Positions 42,798 through 51,266 of a stretch of 55,941 bases of DNA are shown in pieces. Source of the stretch: Actinomycetota bacterium (GTDB taxonomy: Bacteria > Actinomycetota > Acidimicrobiia > Acidimicrobiales > JAMCPL01). The stretch spans positions 1 through 55,941 of the forward strand of contig JAMCPL010000026.1 of assembly GCA_023379675.1 (NCBI GenBank), given 5' to 3'. Position numbers and translations under genes: made by a program. Every line of letters begins with the position of its first letter. Within the stretch, counting starts at the first letter, position 1. The notes below the pieces were generated by a model. It made no database searches. It was not told the origin of the DNA and saw only the letters and a program-made list of their open reading frames with translations.

Positions 42798-43502
42798 TCA
42801 GCCAGGCGTGGCTGGCCTCTGTCCAGGGTGCGTATCTGATCCTTGTAAGATTGGTTGGGCGAGCAACAGCTTGGCCCTTGCGAAGTCAGCCCTCATCTCA
42901 GTTACGACTGACGGCCCGCCTCGCAGCGCGGCGGCTGGGTGAAAGGTAGGTACAAGATGAGTGATCTTTTCCGGCATCCTGCCGGCAGCTATTCTTGCCG
43001 TAGCTGTGCCGGCTTGGATGGCATACCTGTAAGACCTTCCCCGTACTTTCTTGATGCCTTCAGTTGTATCGAGCAGGAGGCGGGTGGCAAAGTTGCCCAG
43101 GGTGACTATGACCGCAGGATCGATTTCCCTTATCTGGGCTTCGAGGAATGGCCGGCAGGCGGAAATTTCCTCTTCGAACGGGTTACGGTTGTTGGGGGGC
43201 CTGCACTTGACGACATTGGCTATATAGCACTGCGATCGCACAATGCCTAATTCCTGCTGCATGAGCCGGTCCAGCAACTTGCCGGACTTACCCACGAAAG
43301 GTTCTCCCGCGATGTCCTCTTCCCTGCCAGGACCTTCACCTACAAACATCAGATCTGCGCGAGGGTCGCCGATCCCGAATACGACATTGGTGCGATTTGT
43401 GGCCAGCCCGCATGCAGTACAGTTTGCAGCTTTCCGGGCGAGTGGTTCCAGGCCAATATTTCCGGTGGATGTAGGTGGAATCACTTGAGCCATCACGATC
43501 AT
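42798..43502 (-). CDS. Uracil-DNA glycosylase, family 4 (Fe-S type)
   Basis: The 234-residue protein starts at ATG 43502, overlapping the stop of the upstream hydrolase (ATGA). The family-4 signature VGEGPGREEDIAGEPFVGKS, YIANVVKCRPPNNRNP and HLVPTFHPAAALRG are clear. The four Cys for the 4Fe-4S cluster are likely CTAC near the N-terminus plus those in KCRPP and SACRPF. It removes uracil from DNA. A short Ala/Thr-rich insert (IQAGTATARIAAG) occurs before the last motif. Confidence 0.93.
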   Translation of the reverse strand: MIVMAQVIPPTSTGNIGLEPLARKAANCTACGLATNRTNVVFGIGDPRADLMFVGEGPGREEDIAGEPFVGKSGKLLDRLMQQELGIVRSQCYIANVVKCRPPNNRNPFEEEISACRPFLEAQIREIDPAVIVTLGNFATRLLLDTTEGIKKVRGRSYRYAIQAGTATARIAAGRMPEKITHLVPTFHPAAALRGGPSVVTEMRADFARAKLLLAQPILQGSDTHPGQRPATPG

Positions 43503-44740
43503 ATTCGTTGTGTCTTGCCTGCTGCTGCCCGTAGAATGCCGGCAAGTTCGACGGGGCGTTCCAGCATGCTCATGTGGCCGCATCCTGGCAGTACGTGCAA
43601 TTCTGCTCCTGTGATGCGGGAGGCTATACGCCGGGCATAATATGGTGGAGTCAGGACATCCGCCGATCCCACCAGTATGTAAGTGGGTATTGAGATCGTG
43701 TCCAACTGTCCGGCCATGTCGAACTTTATAAGGGACGAGACTAGTTCGGCGGCCCAGGCTGGGGGGACGGACCTGACGAGTCGTTCTGCCAGGCACACGT
43801 GAGCTGGATCGGGCGACCTGCCGAATGCCAGTCTCGTCGACCAGTAGCTGAGATCTCCCTTTGGAATGATATGCCGTCCGCGTTTTGATGATAGACGCAG
43901 GGCACTCTCAGCCACGGATACCACAGCCGTGGTGAGGTCGTCCAAGCCAGGTATTCTCACGAGAGGATCGGCTGACGTGGAGGTAAAGGCCAGCGCAGTG
44001 ACCCGGTCATCCAACCTTGGCATGGCGAGGTTTACCGCGTATTCCATTGCCACCATGCCCCCCATGGAGTGGCCGACGAGAATGGCATCTTGCAGGTCAA
44101 GCGCTTCGAGTACATCCTGAAGGTCTTTTGCCATCCTGAAGGTGACTGCACTGCCGATCCTTATCTCGTTTCCGTCTTGGTCGGGAACGTGGTCCAAGCC
44201 GTTCCGGTTGTCATCACTGGGAAAGAGGTTGACAACTTTGGTGGGTTGCGTTGCGGACGATCCAGTTGTTGTGCCCCTCCCGGCCTTGGCGCCGACGGCG
44301 GTTCCTGTGTTCGCAGCTTTCCCACGGTATGCCCTGCTATTAGAGAGATTAAAGGTATTGAAGGCATTTGCCATGCCGAAACCATCCCTGCCAGGTACGG
44401 ATAGTCCGTGACCGCGCTGATCCAGTGCTATTACCCGGAAGTCTCTCGACAGTTCGCGTAACTGCAGGGCCCAGATCTCGGCGGACAGGGTCACTCCATG
44501 TAGCAATACCAGAGGCCGTCCATTGCCCTTTTCTACGAGGTGTATCTTGCCGCCGTCGTCGGTATCCACGTTATGGTGTGCCACGTCGTCAGGCAAGGTG
44601 AGTTCGTTGTGGCTGCCGGCTTCGACTGCCGTTCTGGCGTTGGATACCTTGGTGTGCTGCATCGCCCAACCAGTAGTCAAGGCAGCGACACTGCTAGCCA
44701 TTGCCAGTGCTTTTGCCACGGTATGCTGTTTTTTATTCAT
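43499..44740 (-). CDS. Membrane-anchored alpha/beta hydrolase
   Basis: The 413-residue protein has one hydrophobic segment near residues 10-27, probably an anchor or uncleaved signal. Alpha/beta fold: VLLHGVTLSAEIW (oxyanion), IALDQRGHGLS, nucleophile elbow VGHSMGGMVAM, catalytic Asp in LVGSADVLTPP and His in GCGHMSMLERP. About 80 extra residues of low complexity (GKAANTGTAVGAKAGRGTTT and following) are inserted after RGHGLS. The substrate is unknown. It diverges from tsaE across a 207-bp region. Confidence 0.85.
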   Translation of the reverse strand: MNKKQHTVAKALAMASSVAALTTGWAMQHTKVSNARTAVEAGSHNELTLPDDVAHHNVDTDDGGKIHLVEKGNGRPLVLLHGVTLSAEIWALQLRELSRDFRVIALDQRGHGLSVPGRDGFGMANAFNTFNLSNSRAYRGKAANTGTAVGAKAGRGTTTGSSATQPTKVVNLFPSDDNRNGLDHVPDQDGNEIRIGSAVTFRMAKDLQDVLEALDLQDAILVGHSMGGMVAMEYAVNLAMPRLDDRVTALAFTSTSADPLVRIPGLDDLTTAVVSVAESALRLSSKRGRHIIPKGDLSYWSTRLAFGRSPDPAHVCLAERLVRSVPPAWAAELVSSLIKFDMAGQLDTISIPTYILVGSADVLTPPYYARRIASRITGAELHVLPGCGHMSMLERPVELAGILRAAAGKTQRI

Positions 44741-44817
44741 GGGTTACCATCTTACTGGCAAGCCATTGCCGGCGCCGCATTTACTGATGCCCGGTTGTGA
44801 TGAGCAGTATCCTCTGC

Positions 44818-44839
44818 ATGGCTTCTGCATGGCTTCTGC
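44818..44839. repeat. 11-bp tandem repeat in the hydrolase-tsaE divergent region
   Basis: ATGGCTTCTGC occurs twice in tandem (44818-44828, 44829-44839). A GTAC-TGT-GTAC palindrome lies nearby, between about 44865 and 44885. No strong promoter is seen. Confidence 0.8.
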
Positions 44840-44947
44840 GGCGCTTCCAGAGAGCGTTGTGTGTACTGTGTACAAACGCACGCTATCATTGTAGTGCGGG
44901 CCCGTATGGGTCGAATGACGGCCATAATGGAATAGGCTACGCCAAGG

Positions 44948-45601
44948 ATGTCGATAAAATACACAACACGCACAGCCAGCGAAACCAGGAGACTTGCTGC
45001 AGCAGTCGCCTCCCTGCTGGAACCAGGTGACATGATCCTCTTTGATGGAACGCTCGGCGCCGGAAAGACGACCTTTGTACAGGGTTTAGTTGAGGCTCTG
45101 GGCATTACGGGGCCAGCCACCAGCCCGACCTTTGCACTTGCTCACCATTACGGGCACCCTGTCCAAGAAGCCCTGATAGCTCCGTCCCAGCCGTCCACTA
45201 CCGTCCCGACTGCTTTCACTCCTGCTGTAATGGGTTGGCCCTCTAATTCCTCTGATCCCATCCCTCTCCCTACATCCCTTACATCCCTCAGTCATATCCC
45301 TTACCACACTCTCACCACGCCGACCTTGCTGGTGCACGTGGATCTATATCGGATGGTGAGCTTCGCTGAGATCGACGATCTTGCTTTGGACGAGGCGCTG
45401 GATGCCGGAGCCGTGGTCTGCATAGAGTGGGGTGCAGAGGGCTTACAGGCGTTCAAAGAGGATCATCTGGTTATAACGATAGAACCTGATAGAGAGTATC
45501 GTAATCGAATTATTACGCTTGATGCGAAAGGACCTGGCTGGGAGAGGAGGCTGGATAGTGGCAAAGAAGTACTGGCCAGGTGGGTAGTCTCAGGCGAGTA
45601 G
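44948..45601 (+). CDS. tsaE: tRNA t6A synthesis ATPase TsaE, with long insert
   Basis: The 217-residue protein has the P-loop FDGTLGAGKTTFVQGLVEAL (33-52), TGPATSPTFALAHHYG, VHVDLYRM and CIEWGAEGLQAF, the TsaE signatures. A Pro/Ser/Thr-rich insert of about 50 residues (PSNSSDPIPLPTSLTSLSHI within it) separates HHYGHP from LLVHVDLYR, so the protein is longer than the usual ~150. With TsaB and TsaD it makes threonylcarbamoyl-adenosine at tRNA position 37. Confidence 0.93.
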   Translation: MSIKYTTRTASETRRLAAAVASLLEPGDMILFDGTLGAGKTTFVQGLVEALGITGPATSPTFALAHHYGHPVQEALIAPSQPSTTVPTAFTPAVMGWPSNSSDPIPLPTSLTSLSHIPYHTLTTPTLLVHVDLYRMVSFAEIDDLALDEALDAGAVVCIEWGAEGLQAFKEDHLVITIEPDREYRNRIITLDAKGPGWERRLDSGKEVLARWVVSGE

Positions 45602-45674
45602 GATGGGAAGTTGTGGGAGGTAGGATAAGGCGTGACGTTGTACCGGCCCGCAACGAGGAAAGGAGCCGCGTGCT

Positions 45675-46427
45675 GTGATTGTACTCGGCATAGAGACATC
45701 CACTGACTGCGCTGGTGTTTCGCTTGCTGACGATAACGGAGTGCTGGCCGAAATCAATGTTCGTGGTGCTCGGAGGCATACGGAGACTATCGCGCCCGCA
45801 ATAGAGACACTGTTACGTATGAATTGCATGGATGCTTCCGTCATGGATGCCGTGGCGGTGGATACCGGACCAGGCCTTTATACGGGATTGCGGGTGGGCG
45901 TAGCAACTGCAAAGTCACTGTGTTTTGCCCTGGGTATCAAGGCTGTGGCTGTTGGCAGCCTCGAGTTGCTTGCTCATGCTGTTTCGCGGACAATAGATTC
46001 CGGTTGTATGGACGGATGGACAATACTGACGGTAATCGATGCAAAGAGGGGGGAGGTGTTCTGGAATACCTATACCGTAAGAAAAGGCCAAGCGATTGCT
46101 GAAGGTGCGGCGAAAGTGTCTTCTCCCGGTAGTATTGAGGGTGTAATTCACGCCGGAGCTGGCTCCGGAGAGAACAGCCGGCCTATGCTGGCGGTGGGGA
46201 ATGGAGCCGTGCGCTACAAGGATGAATTGTCACGGATACCGGGGGTGAGTTTTGCGGGTCCGGCATTTTACGGCATTCCGGCCGGAGTGCTTTCAATGGT
46301 GGGAGTGCAGAGGGTACTGGCGGGCGAGTCCATCAGTGCCGATGGCCTGGGCATCCAGTATTTGAGGGAACCTGACGCAGTTGTCAATTGGAAGATCAGG
46401 GATGGACTCAGCAGGATTGCCCCGTAA
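45675..46427 (+). CDS. tsaB: tRNA t6A synthesis protein TsaB
   Basis: The 250-residue ASKHA-fold partner of TsaD starts at GTG 45675: VLGIETSTDCAGVSLADDNG, RRHTETIAPAIETLL and VDTGPGLYTGLRVGVATAKS. It scaffolds the TsaB-TsaD-TsaE complex and lacks the TsaD metal site. It overlaps rimI at its end. Confidence 0.94.
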   Translation: MIVLGIETSTDCAGVSLADDNGVLAEINVRGARRHTETIAPAIETLLRMNCMDASVMDAVAVDTGPGLYTGLRVGVATAKSLCFALGIKAVAVGSLELLAHAVSRTIDSGCMDGWTILTVIDAKRGEVFWNTYTVRKGQAIAEGAAKVSSPGSIEGVIHAGAGSGENSRPMLAVGNGAVRYKDELSRIPGVSFAGPAFYGIPAGVLSMVGVQRVLAGESISADGLGIQYLREPDAVVNWKIRDGLSRIAP

Positions 46428-47043
46428 CCTTACCATTGCGGCCATGCGGCGCCGGCATCTTCGAACCGTTCTGTCGATAGAGCGGGCCAACTATGCATCG
46501 CCGTGGTCTGGAGCGAGCTTCCTGTCGGAAATGATGCAACATTCTACTCGCTACTATACGGTGGCGCTACTAGGACGGACCGTAGTGGGGTACGCCGGTC
46601 TCATGGTCATAGATAGCGAGGAGGCGCATGTGAATACGTTGACCGTGAGCGTGGAGTACCAGCACCGCGGCATAGGCACCTTTCTGCTGGTCGACCTAGT
46701 CAAGGAAGCCATGGATCGCGGCGTGGACAATCTTACCCTGGAGGTGCGGGCTTCCAACAATACGGCACAAGCTCTCTATAGGAGATTTGGATTTGTTCCT
46801 GTTGGTGTGCGCAAGGGTTACTACGAGGAAACTCGCGAAGATGCAATCATAATGTGGGCAAACTCCATACGGAGCCCTGAATATGCTGACCGGCTGGAGT
46901 TTGTCCAATCCCGTATCGGCATGGAAGCCATGTCACCCTCGCGGTCTTCGAGATCATCGACGTCGTTGGTATCCTCGGAGTACCCGGCGCTCCCGCTGTC
47001 CCGGGAGAACAAGCCCCACATGGAGAATGGAGGCGATCTGTGA
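46402..47043 (+). CDS. rimI: Ribosomal-protein-alanine N-acetyltransferase RimI
   Basis: The 213-residue protein has the GNAT fold: YASPWSGASFLSEMM, VNTLTVSVEYQHRGIGTFLL (acetyl-CoA loop) and VRASNNTAQALYRRFGFVPV. ATG 46402 overlaps the tsaB end by 26 bases; TTG 46381 is an alternative. About 50 Ser/Arg-rich residues follow the domain (SPSRSSRSSTSLVSSE). RimI acetylates the S18 N-terminus in E. coli. The tsaB-rimI-tsaD order is widely conserved. Confidence 0.92.
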   Translation: MDSAGLPRNLTIAAMRRRHLRTVLSIERANYASPWSGASFLSEMMQHSTRYYTVALLGRTVVGYAGLMVIDSEEAHVNTLTVSVEYQHRGIGTFLLVDLVKEAMDRGVDNLTLEVRASNNTAQALYRRFGFVPVGVRKGYYEETREDAIIMWANSIRSPEYADRLEFVQSRIGMEAMSPSRSSRSSTSLVSSEYPALPLSRENKPHMENGGDL

Positions 47044-48164
47044 CTGGGGGTCAAGCGTCTGGGTCGTTCAGTGGTGCATTTCACCAGCATGGGGACCCGC
47101 AGGGACAAGCGATCTCTTGCCCGGTACTGGGCATAGAGACATCGTGTGACGAGACGGCTGCCGCCCTCGTCACTCCGGACGGGAAAATAATCTCTTCGGT
47201 GGTTTCCAGCCAGGTGGATCTGCACTCCGTATATGGCGGCGTGGTCCCTGAGATAGCGGGTCGGGCGCACCTTGACATGCTCTTGCCGGTCCTCGAGAAC
47301 GCGCTTACGGGCAGGTGGCGCCGCAGTAACGGTGAAAGCCCGGGTGGCGGTCGCCCTGCTCGCCGGCTGGGTCTGAGTGCAGTGGCGGCCACGGTAGGAC
47401 CTGGATTGGCAGGAGCATTGCTGGTCGGGGCCAGTGCGGGCAAGGCGCTTGCACTTGGCTGGGGAATACCCTTCGTGGGAGTGAACCATCTCGAGGGTCA
47501 TCTGTTCGCAGCGTTGCTTGACCATCCCGATGTGCGGTTTCCGCTTGCCGTGCTGCTTGTATCGGGTGGACATACGATGCTTCTGTCCATGGACGCCCCT
47601 GGCAACTACCGGCTGCTCGGTCGCACCGTGGACGATGCGGCGGGAGAGGCTTTCGACAAGGTGGCACGATATATTGGACTCGGCTATCCGGGTGGTCCAG
47701 CCATTGAGGCTGCGGCACGCAATGGCGACCCAAAGGCGTTGTCCTTACCCAGGCCGATGATCGACAATGGGCTGGATCTTTCTTTCAGCGGGCTGAAGAC
47801 CGCAGCCGTGAGAGCGGTAAGAGCTCAGCCATCGGTGAGCAGTGATGATGTGGCGGCATCGTTCCAGCAAGCTGCCGTGGAAGTGTTGACCACCAAGGTG
47901 ATGAGGGCTGCTGAAGCCACTGGTGCTGCGGGTGTTTGCCTGGCGGGTGGGGTGGCCGCCAACGCAGCATTACGTGATGCAGTGCGGGATTCCTGCGCGG
48001 TTGGCGGTATACCGTGTTACCTGCCTTCGAGGGCTATGTGTACCGATAATGCCGCCATGGTGGCTGCAGCAGGTATCTGGCAACTGGAGCACTTTGGACC
48101 ATCCCGCCTGGACACATCGGTAGACCCTTCGCTCGAACTGGTAAAGCTTTCCATGAGCGTGTAA
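47040..48164 (+). CDS. tsaD: tRNA N6-adenosine threonylcarbamoyltransferase TsaD
   Basis: The 374-residue enzyme starts at GTG 47040, overlapping the rimI stop (GTGA). A ~28-residue Gly/Gln/His-containing N-terminal extension precedes LGIETSCDETAAALVTPDGK. The metal site is NHLEGHLFAALL. SGGHTMLLSM, DDAAGEAFDKVARYIGLGYP and CTDNAAMVAAAGI follow. A Gly/Arg-rich insert (RRSNGESPGGGRPARR) lies near residue 93. It transfers the threonylcarbamoyl group to A37 of tRNA. Confidence 0.95.
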   Translation: MTGGQASGSFSGAFHQHGDPQGQAISCPVLGIETSCDETAAALVTPDGKIISSVVSSQVDLHSVYGGVVPEIAGRAHLDMLLPVLENALTGRWRRSNGESPGGGRPARRLGLSAVAATVGPGLAGALLVGASAGKALALGWGIPFVGVNHLEGHLFAALLDHPDVRFPLAVLLVSGGHTMLLSMDAPGNYRLLGRTVDDAAGEAFDKVARYIGLGYPGGPAIEAAARNGDPKALSLPRPMIDNGLDLSFSGLKTAAVRAVRAQPSVSSDDVAASFQQAAVEVLTTKVMRAAEATGAAGVCLAGGVAANAALRDAVRDSCAVGGIPCYLPSRAMCTDNAAMVAAAGIWQLEHFGPSRLDTSVDPSLELVKLSMSV

Positions 48165-48249
48165 CGCCGTCCATGATGATCACGACCGGCTGCAGTGTGT
48201 TGTATTGTATGGGTCATAGCATGGCGAGACAGCAGAGCGAGGAGACGTG

Positions 48250-49413
48250 ATGGCTGATATAGAGATAGGTATCTACAAGTCAGGTCGTAGGGCTTACGGG
48301 TTGGACGACATTGCGATAGTGCCTACCAGGAGGACGCGTGATCCGGAAGATGTGGATATATCATGGGAGATAGATGCGTACCGGTGCAACCTACCTCTTA
48401 TGGCTGCAGGTATGGATGGGGTGACCAGTCCGAAATCGGCCATAGAGGTGGGCAGGCTGGGAGGTATAGGCGTTCTGAACCTGGAGGGGCTGTGGACACG
48501 CTATGAGGATCCGACCCCGCTGTTCGAGGAGATAGCCACCCTGCCCGACGACAAGGCTACGGTGCGTATGCAGGAAATGTACGCGGAGCCGGTAAAGCTG
48601 GACCTGATTACGACGCGTATCCGTGAGATCAAGGCCGGCGGAGTGTGGTCCTGTGCTTCCGTGACCCCGCAGAGGACAGAAGAGTTCTCGCCTTACATTC
48701 TTGCCGGTGAGCCGGACCTAATTGTCATACAGGGTACGGTTGTATCGGCCGAGCATGTATCCCATGTGGCCGAGCCGCTCAACTTGAAGCGTTTCATACG
48801 CGAGCTGGAAATCCCGGTCATTGTGGGCGGGTGTGCATCTTACCAGGCGGCGCTCCATCTCATGCGCACTGGAGCGGTTGGCGTCCTGGTCGGTATCGGA
48901 CCCGGCAACGCTTGCACGACGCGGGCAGTGCTCGGCATAGGAGTTCCTCAGGCAACGGCCATTGCGGATGTGGCGGGAGCAAGGATGCGCCATCTCGATG
49001 AGACTGGTGTATACGTGCATGTCATAGCTGATGGCGGTATGTCCAAAGGTGGGGATATCGCAAAGGCTATTGCATGCGGGGCAGATGCGGTCATGCTGGG
49101 ATCACCTCTCTCGTCTGCGCTGGAGGCGCCCTGCCCCGGTTTTCACTGGGGAATGGCCACGTTCCATCCCACTTTGCCCAGAGGAACGAGGGTCAGGACG
49201 GGCGTGAGAGGGAGCTTGGAGCAGATACTGTCGGGTCCTGCACATGAGAATGACGGGAGGATGAATCTTTTCGGCGCTCTGCGGACCGCTATGGCTACGT
49301 GCGGGTATGCCACGGTAAAGGAGTTCCAGAAGGCAGAGGTCATGGTGGCGCCTGCATTGCAGACCGAGGGTAAGGCTATGCAGATGGCACAGCATGTGGG
49401 CATGGGTCACTAG
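48250..49413 (+). CDS. guaB3: GuaB3-family IMP dehydrogenase-related protein
   Basis: The 387-residue protein starts at ATG 48250 with GGAG eight bases upstream. TIM-barrel IMPDH relative without CBS domains: KSGRRAYGLDDIAIVPTRRT, NLPLMAAGMDGVTSPKSA, VGIGPGNACTTRAVLGIG (the loop with the catalytic Cys of IMPDH) and HVIADGGMSKGGDIAKAIAC. It corresponds to the GuaB3 group common in actinobacteria, directly before guaA. Its own role may be IMP oxidation or an accessory activity. Confidence 0.9.
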   Translation: MADIEIGIYKSGRRAYGLDDIAIVPTRRTRDPEDVDISWEIDAYRCNLPLMAAGMDGVTSPKSAIEVGRLGGIGVLNLEGLWTRYEDPTPLFEEIATLPDDKATVRMQEMYAEPVKLDLITTRIREIKAGGVWSCASVTPQRTEEFSPYILAGEPDLIVIQGTVVSAEHVSHVAEPLNLKRFIRELEIPVIVGGCASYQAALHLMRTGAVGVLVGIGPGNACTTRAVLGIGVPQATAIADVAGARMRHLDETGVYVHVIADGGMSKGGDIAKAIACGADAVMLGSPLSSALEAPCPGFHWGMATFHPTLPRGTRVRTGVRGSLEQILSGPAHENDGRMNLFGALRTAMATCGYATVKEFQKAEVMVAPALQTEGKAMQMAQHVGMGH

Positions 49414-51105
49414 TTGACCGTCCAACAAGCGCAGGCACATGCCGGCGTGCCAAAGGCTCCTGAAGACCGGCAGAGGGCCAACAACCTGATAATTGTTGTC
49501 GATTTCGGCGCGCAGTACGCTCAGCTGATAGCTCGCAGGATACGTGAGGCCAGGGTATATTCGGAAATAGTTCCCCACACCGTTCGGGCTGCCGATGTGG
49601 CGTCCCGTTCACCACTGGGTATCATCCTGTCGGGCGGCCCCAGCTCTGTCTATGCTGATTGGGCTCCGGGCGTGGACAGTGCAATTTACGATCTTGATAT
49701 ACCTATCCTTGGAATCTGCTACGGGGCGCAACTGATGGCAAGGGACTTGGGGGGCAGGGTGGAGCGTACGGCTAGAGGCGAATACGGCAGGACGTGGCTC
49801 AAGATTGCCGGCCCGCGAGGCGTGTCTGGTGCGGCAGGTTCACCGGGTGTGCCAGGTTCACCATCCCGAGAAATACTGGCAGCGCCATTGCGAGAAATTG
49901 GACTGCTGTTACAAGCGAGCGAGGATGCTGGATCTCCACAAGTGTGGATGAGCCACGCCGATGCGATCGTCGAGCCCCCCGAAGGTGCAGTAACGATTGC
50001 GTCGACCGTGGGAGCACCGGTTGCGGCATTCGAAGATGTTCGCAGGCGATTTTACGGCGTGCAGTTCCATCCCGAAGTGTCCCATACCGTGGGTGGTCAG
50101 GAGCTTCTGGAGAGGTTCATCTTTGATGTGTGTGGCGCCTCGCCCACTTGGACCCATATCAGCATCATAGAGAACTCCGTGGATGATATCCGCAGGCAGG
50201 TTGGGCAGGAGAAGGTTCTCTGCGCTCTTTCAGGTGGGGTCGATTCTGCGGTGGCCGCCGCGATGTCGCGAAAGGCGGTTGGTGGTCATCTGGTATGTGC
50301 GTTTATCGATACCGGCTTGCTGCGGAAGGACGAGGCCGATCAGGTGGAGGAAGTGTTCGGCAATCGGCTGGGCATGGATCTCGTACGTTACGATGCAACT
50401 GATGCCTTCTTCCGGGCGCTTGCCGGCGTGACCGATCCCGAGGAGAAGCGCAAGGCGATAGGCGAGGTGTTCATAAGGGCATTCGAGGAGGTCGCCAGGT
50501 CGGTACATCATCCACGCTTTCTGGTGCAGGGAACTCTCTATCCTGATGTGATAGAATCTGGAGGGGGCGGCAGTGGACAGGTTTCCCTTATCAAGTCCCA
50601 TCACAATGTCGGAGGCTTGCCGGATGACCTTTCGTTCGAACTTGTGGAGCCACTCAGGATGTTGTTCAAGGACGAAGTGAGGGCGGTAGGTGAAGAGTTG
50701 GGCCTGCCGGAAGACATACTCTGGCGCCAGCCGTTTCCAGGTCCAGGACTTGCAGTGCGGGTGGTGGGGGAGGTCACCAGGGAACGCGTGGAGATACTGC
50801 GTGCTGCAGATGCTGTCTTGGAGCAGGAGATCAGGAAAGCAGGCCTGTACAGGGAGCTGTGGCAGAGTTTTGCAGTACTGCCTGCCATACGGACCGTAGG
50901 CGTAATGGGCGACCAGCGAACCTATGCATATCCGATTGTGATCAGGGCGGTGACTTCCGAGGATGCGATGACGGCGGATTGGGCAAGATTGCCTTACGAT
51001 CTTGTAGAGAAGATCGCTGCAAGATTGATCGGTGAGGTCGAAGGCGTCAACAGGGTGGTGCTGGACGTCACTTCCAAGCCTCCTGGAACGATAGAGTGGG
51101 AGTGA
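49414..51105 (+). CDS. guaA: GMP synthase (glutamine-hydrolysing)
   Basis: The 563-residue enzyme starts at TTG 49414, right after the guaB3 stop. GATase domain: [30 protein letters not shown], nucleophile in [11 protein letters not shown] (Met is usual after Gly), and FHPEVSHT. The ATP-PPase domain has [13 protein letters not shown]. The C-terminal dimer domain includes [14 protein letters not shown] and ends [16 protein letters not shown] Gly/Ser/Pro insert ([19 protein letters not shown]) lies in the GATase domain. The N-terminal 22 residues are extra. Confidence 0.95.
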   Translation: MTVQQAQAHAGVPKAPEDRQRANNLIIVVDFGAQYAQLIARRIREARVYSEIVPHTVRAADVASRSPLGIILSGGPSSVYADWAPGVDSAIYDLDIPILGICYGAQLMARDLGGRVERTARGEYGRTWLKIAGPRGVSGAAGSPGVPGSPSREILAAPLREIGLLLQASEDAGSPQVWMSHADAIVEPPEGAVTIASTVGAPVAAFEDVRRRFYGVQFHPEVSHTVGGQELLERFIFDVCGASPTWTHISIIENSVDDIRRQVGQEKVLCALSGGVDSAVAAAMSRKAVGGHLVCAFIDTGLLRKDEADQVEEVFGNRLGMDLVRYDATDAFFRALAGVTDPEEKRKAIGEVFIRAFEEVARSVHHPRFLVQGTLYPDVIESGGGGSGQVSLIKSHHNVGGLPDDLSFELVEPLRMLFKDEVRAVGEELGLPEDILWRQPFPGPGLAVRVVGEVTRERVEILRAADAVLEQEIRKAGLYRELWQSFAVLPAIRTVGVMGDQRTYAYPIVIRAVTSEDAMTADWARLPYDLVEKIAARLIGEVEGVNRVVLDVTSKPPGTIEWE

Positions 51106-51263
51106 ACGCGGTGGAATATACGGCCTTACGAGCAGGCGTTCCTATGGGCAATCTCGGAGACGCGTCGGCATGGGAGTCAGCACCGTGCAAACTCCAGGCT
51201 TTCCGATCGACGATGGCTGTGAGTGCTCTGTTGAGTTCCGTAGAAGGTATGGGCAGGGTGTAA
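51102..51263 (+). CDS. Possible 53-residue ORF between guaA and pcrA
   Basis: GTG 51102 overlaps the guaA stop (GTGA) and the frame runs to TAA 51261-51263, three bases before the pcrA ATG. It exactly fills the gap. It begins [20 protein letters not shown] and includes [13 protein letters not shown]. No family is recognised; the tight junctions on both sides argue for translation. Confidence 0.35.
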   Translation: MNAVEYTALRAGVPMGNLGDASAWESAPCKLQAFRSTMAVSALLSSVEGMGRV

Positions 51264-51266
51264 TGG

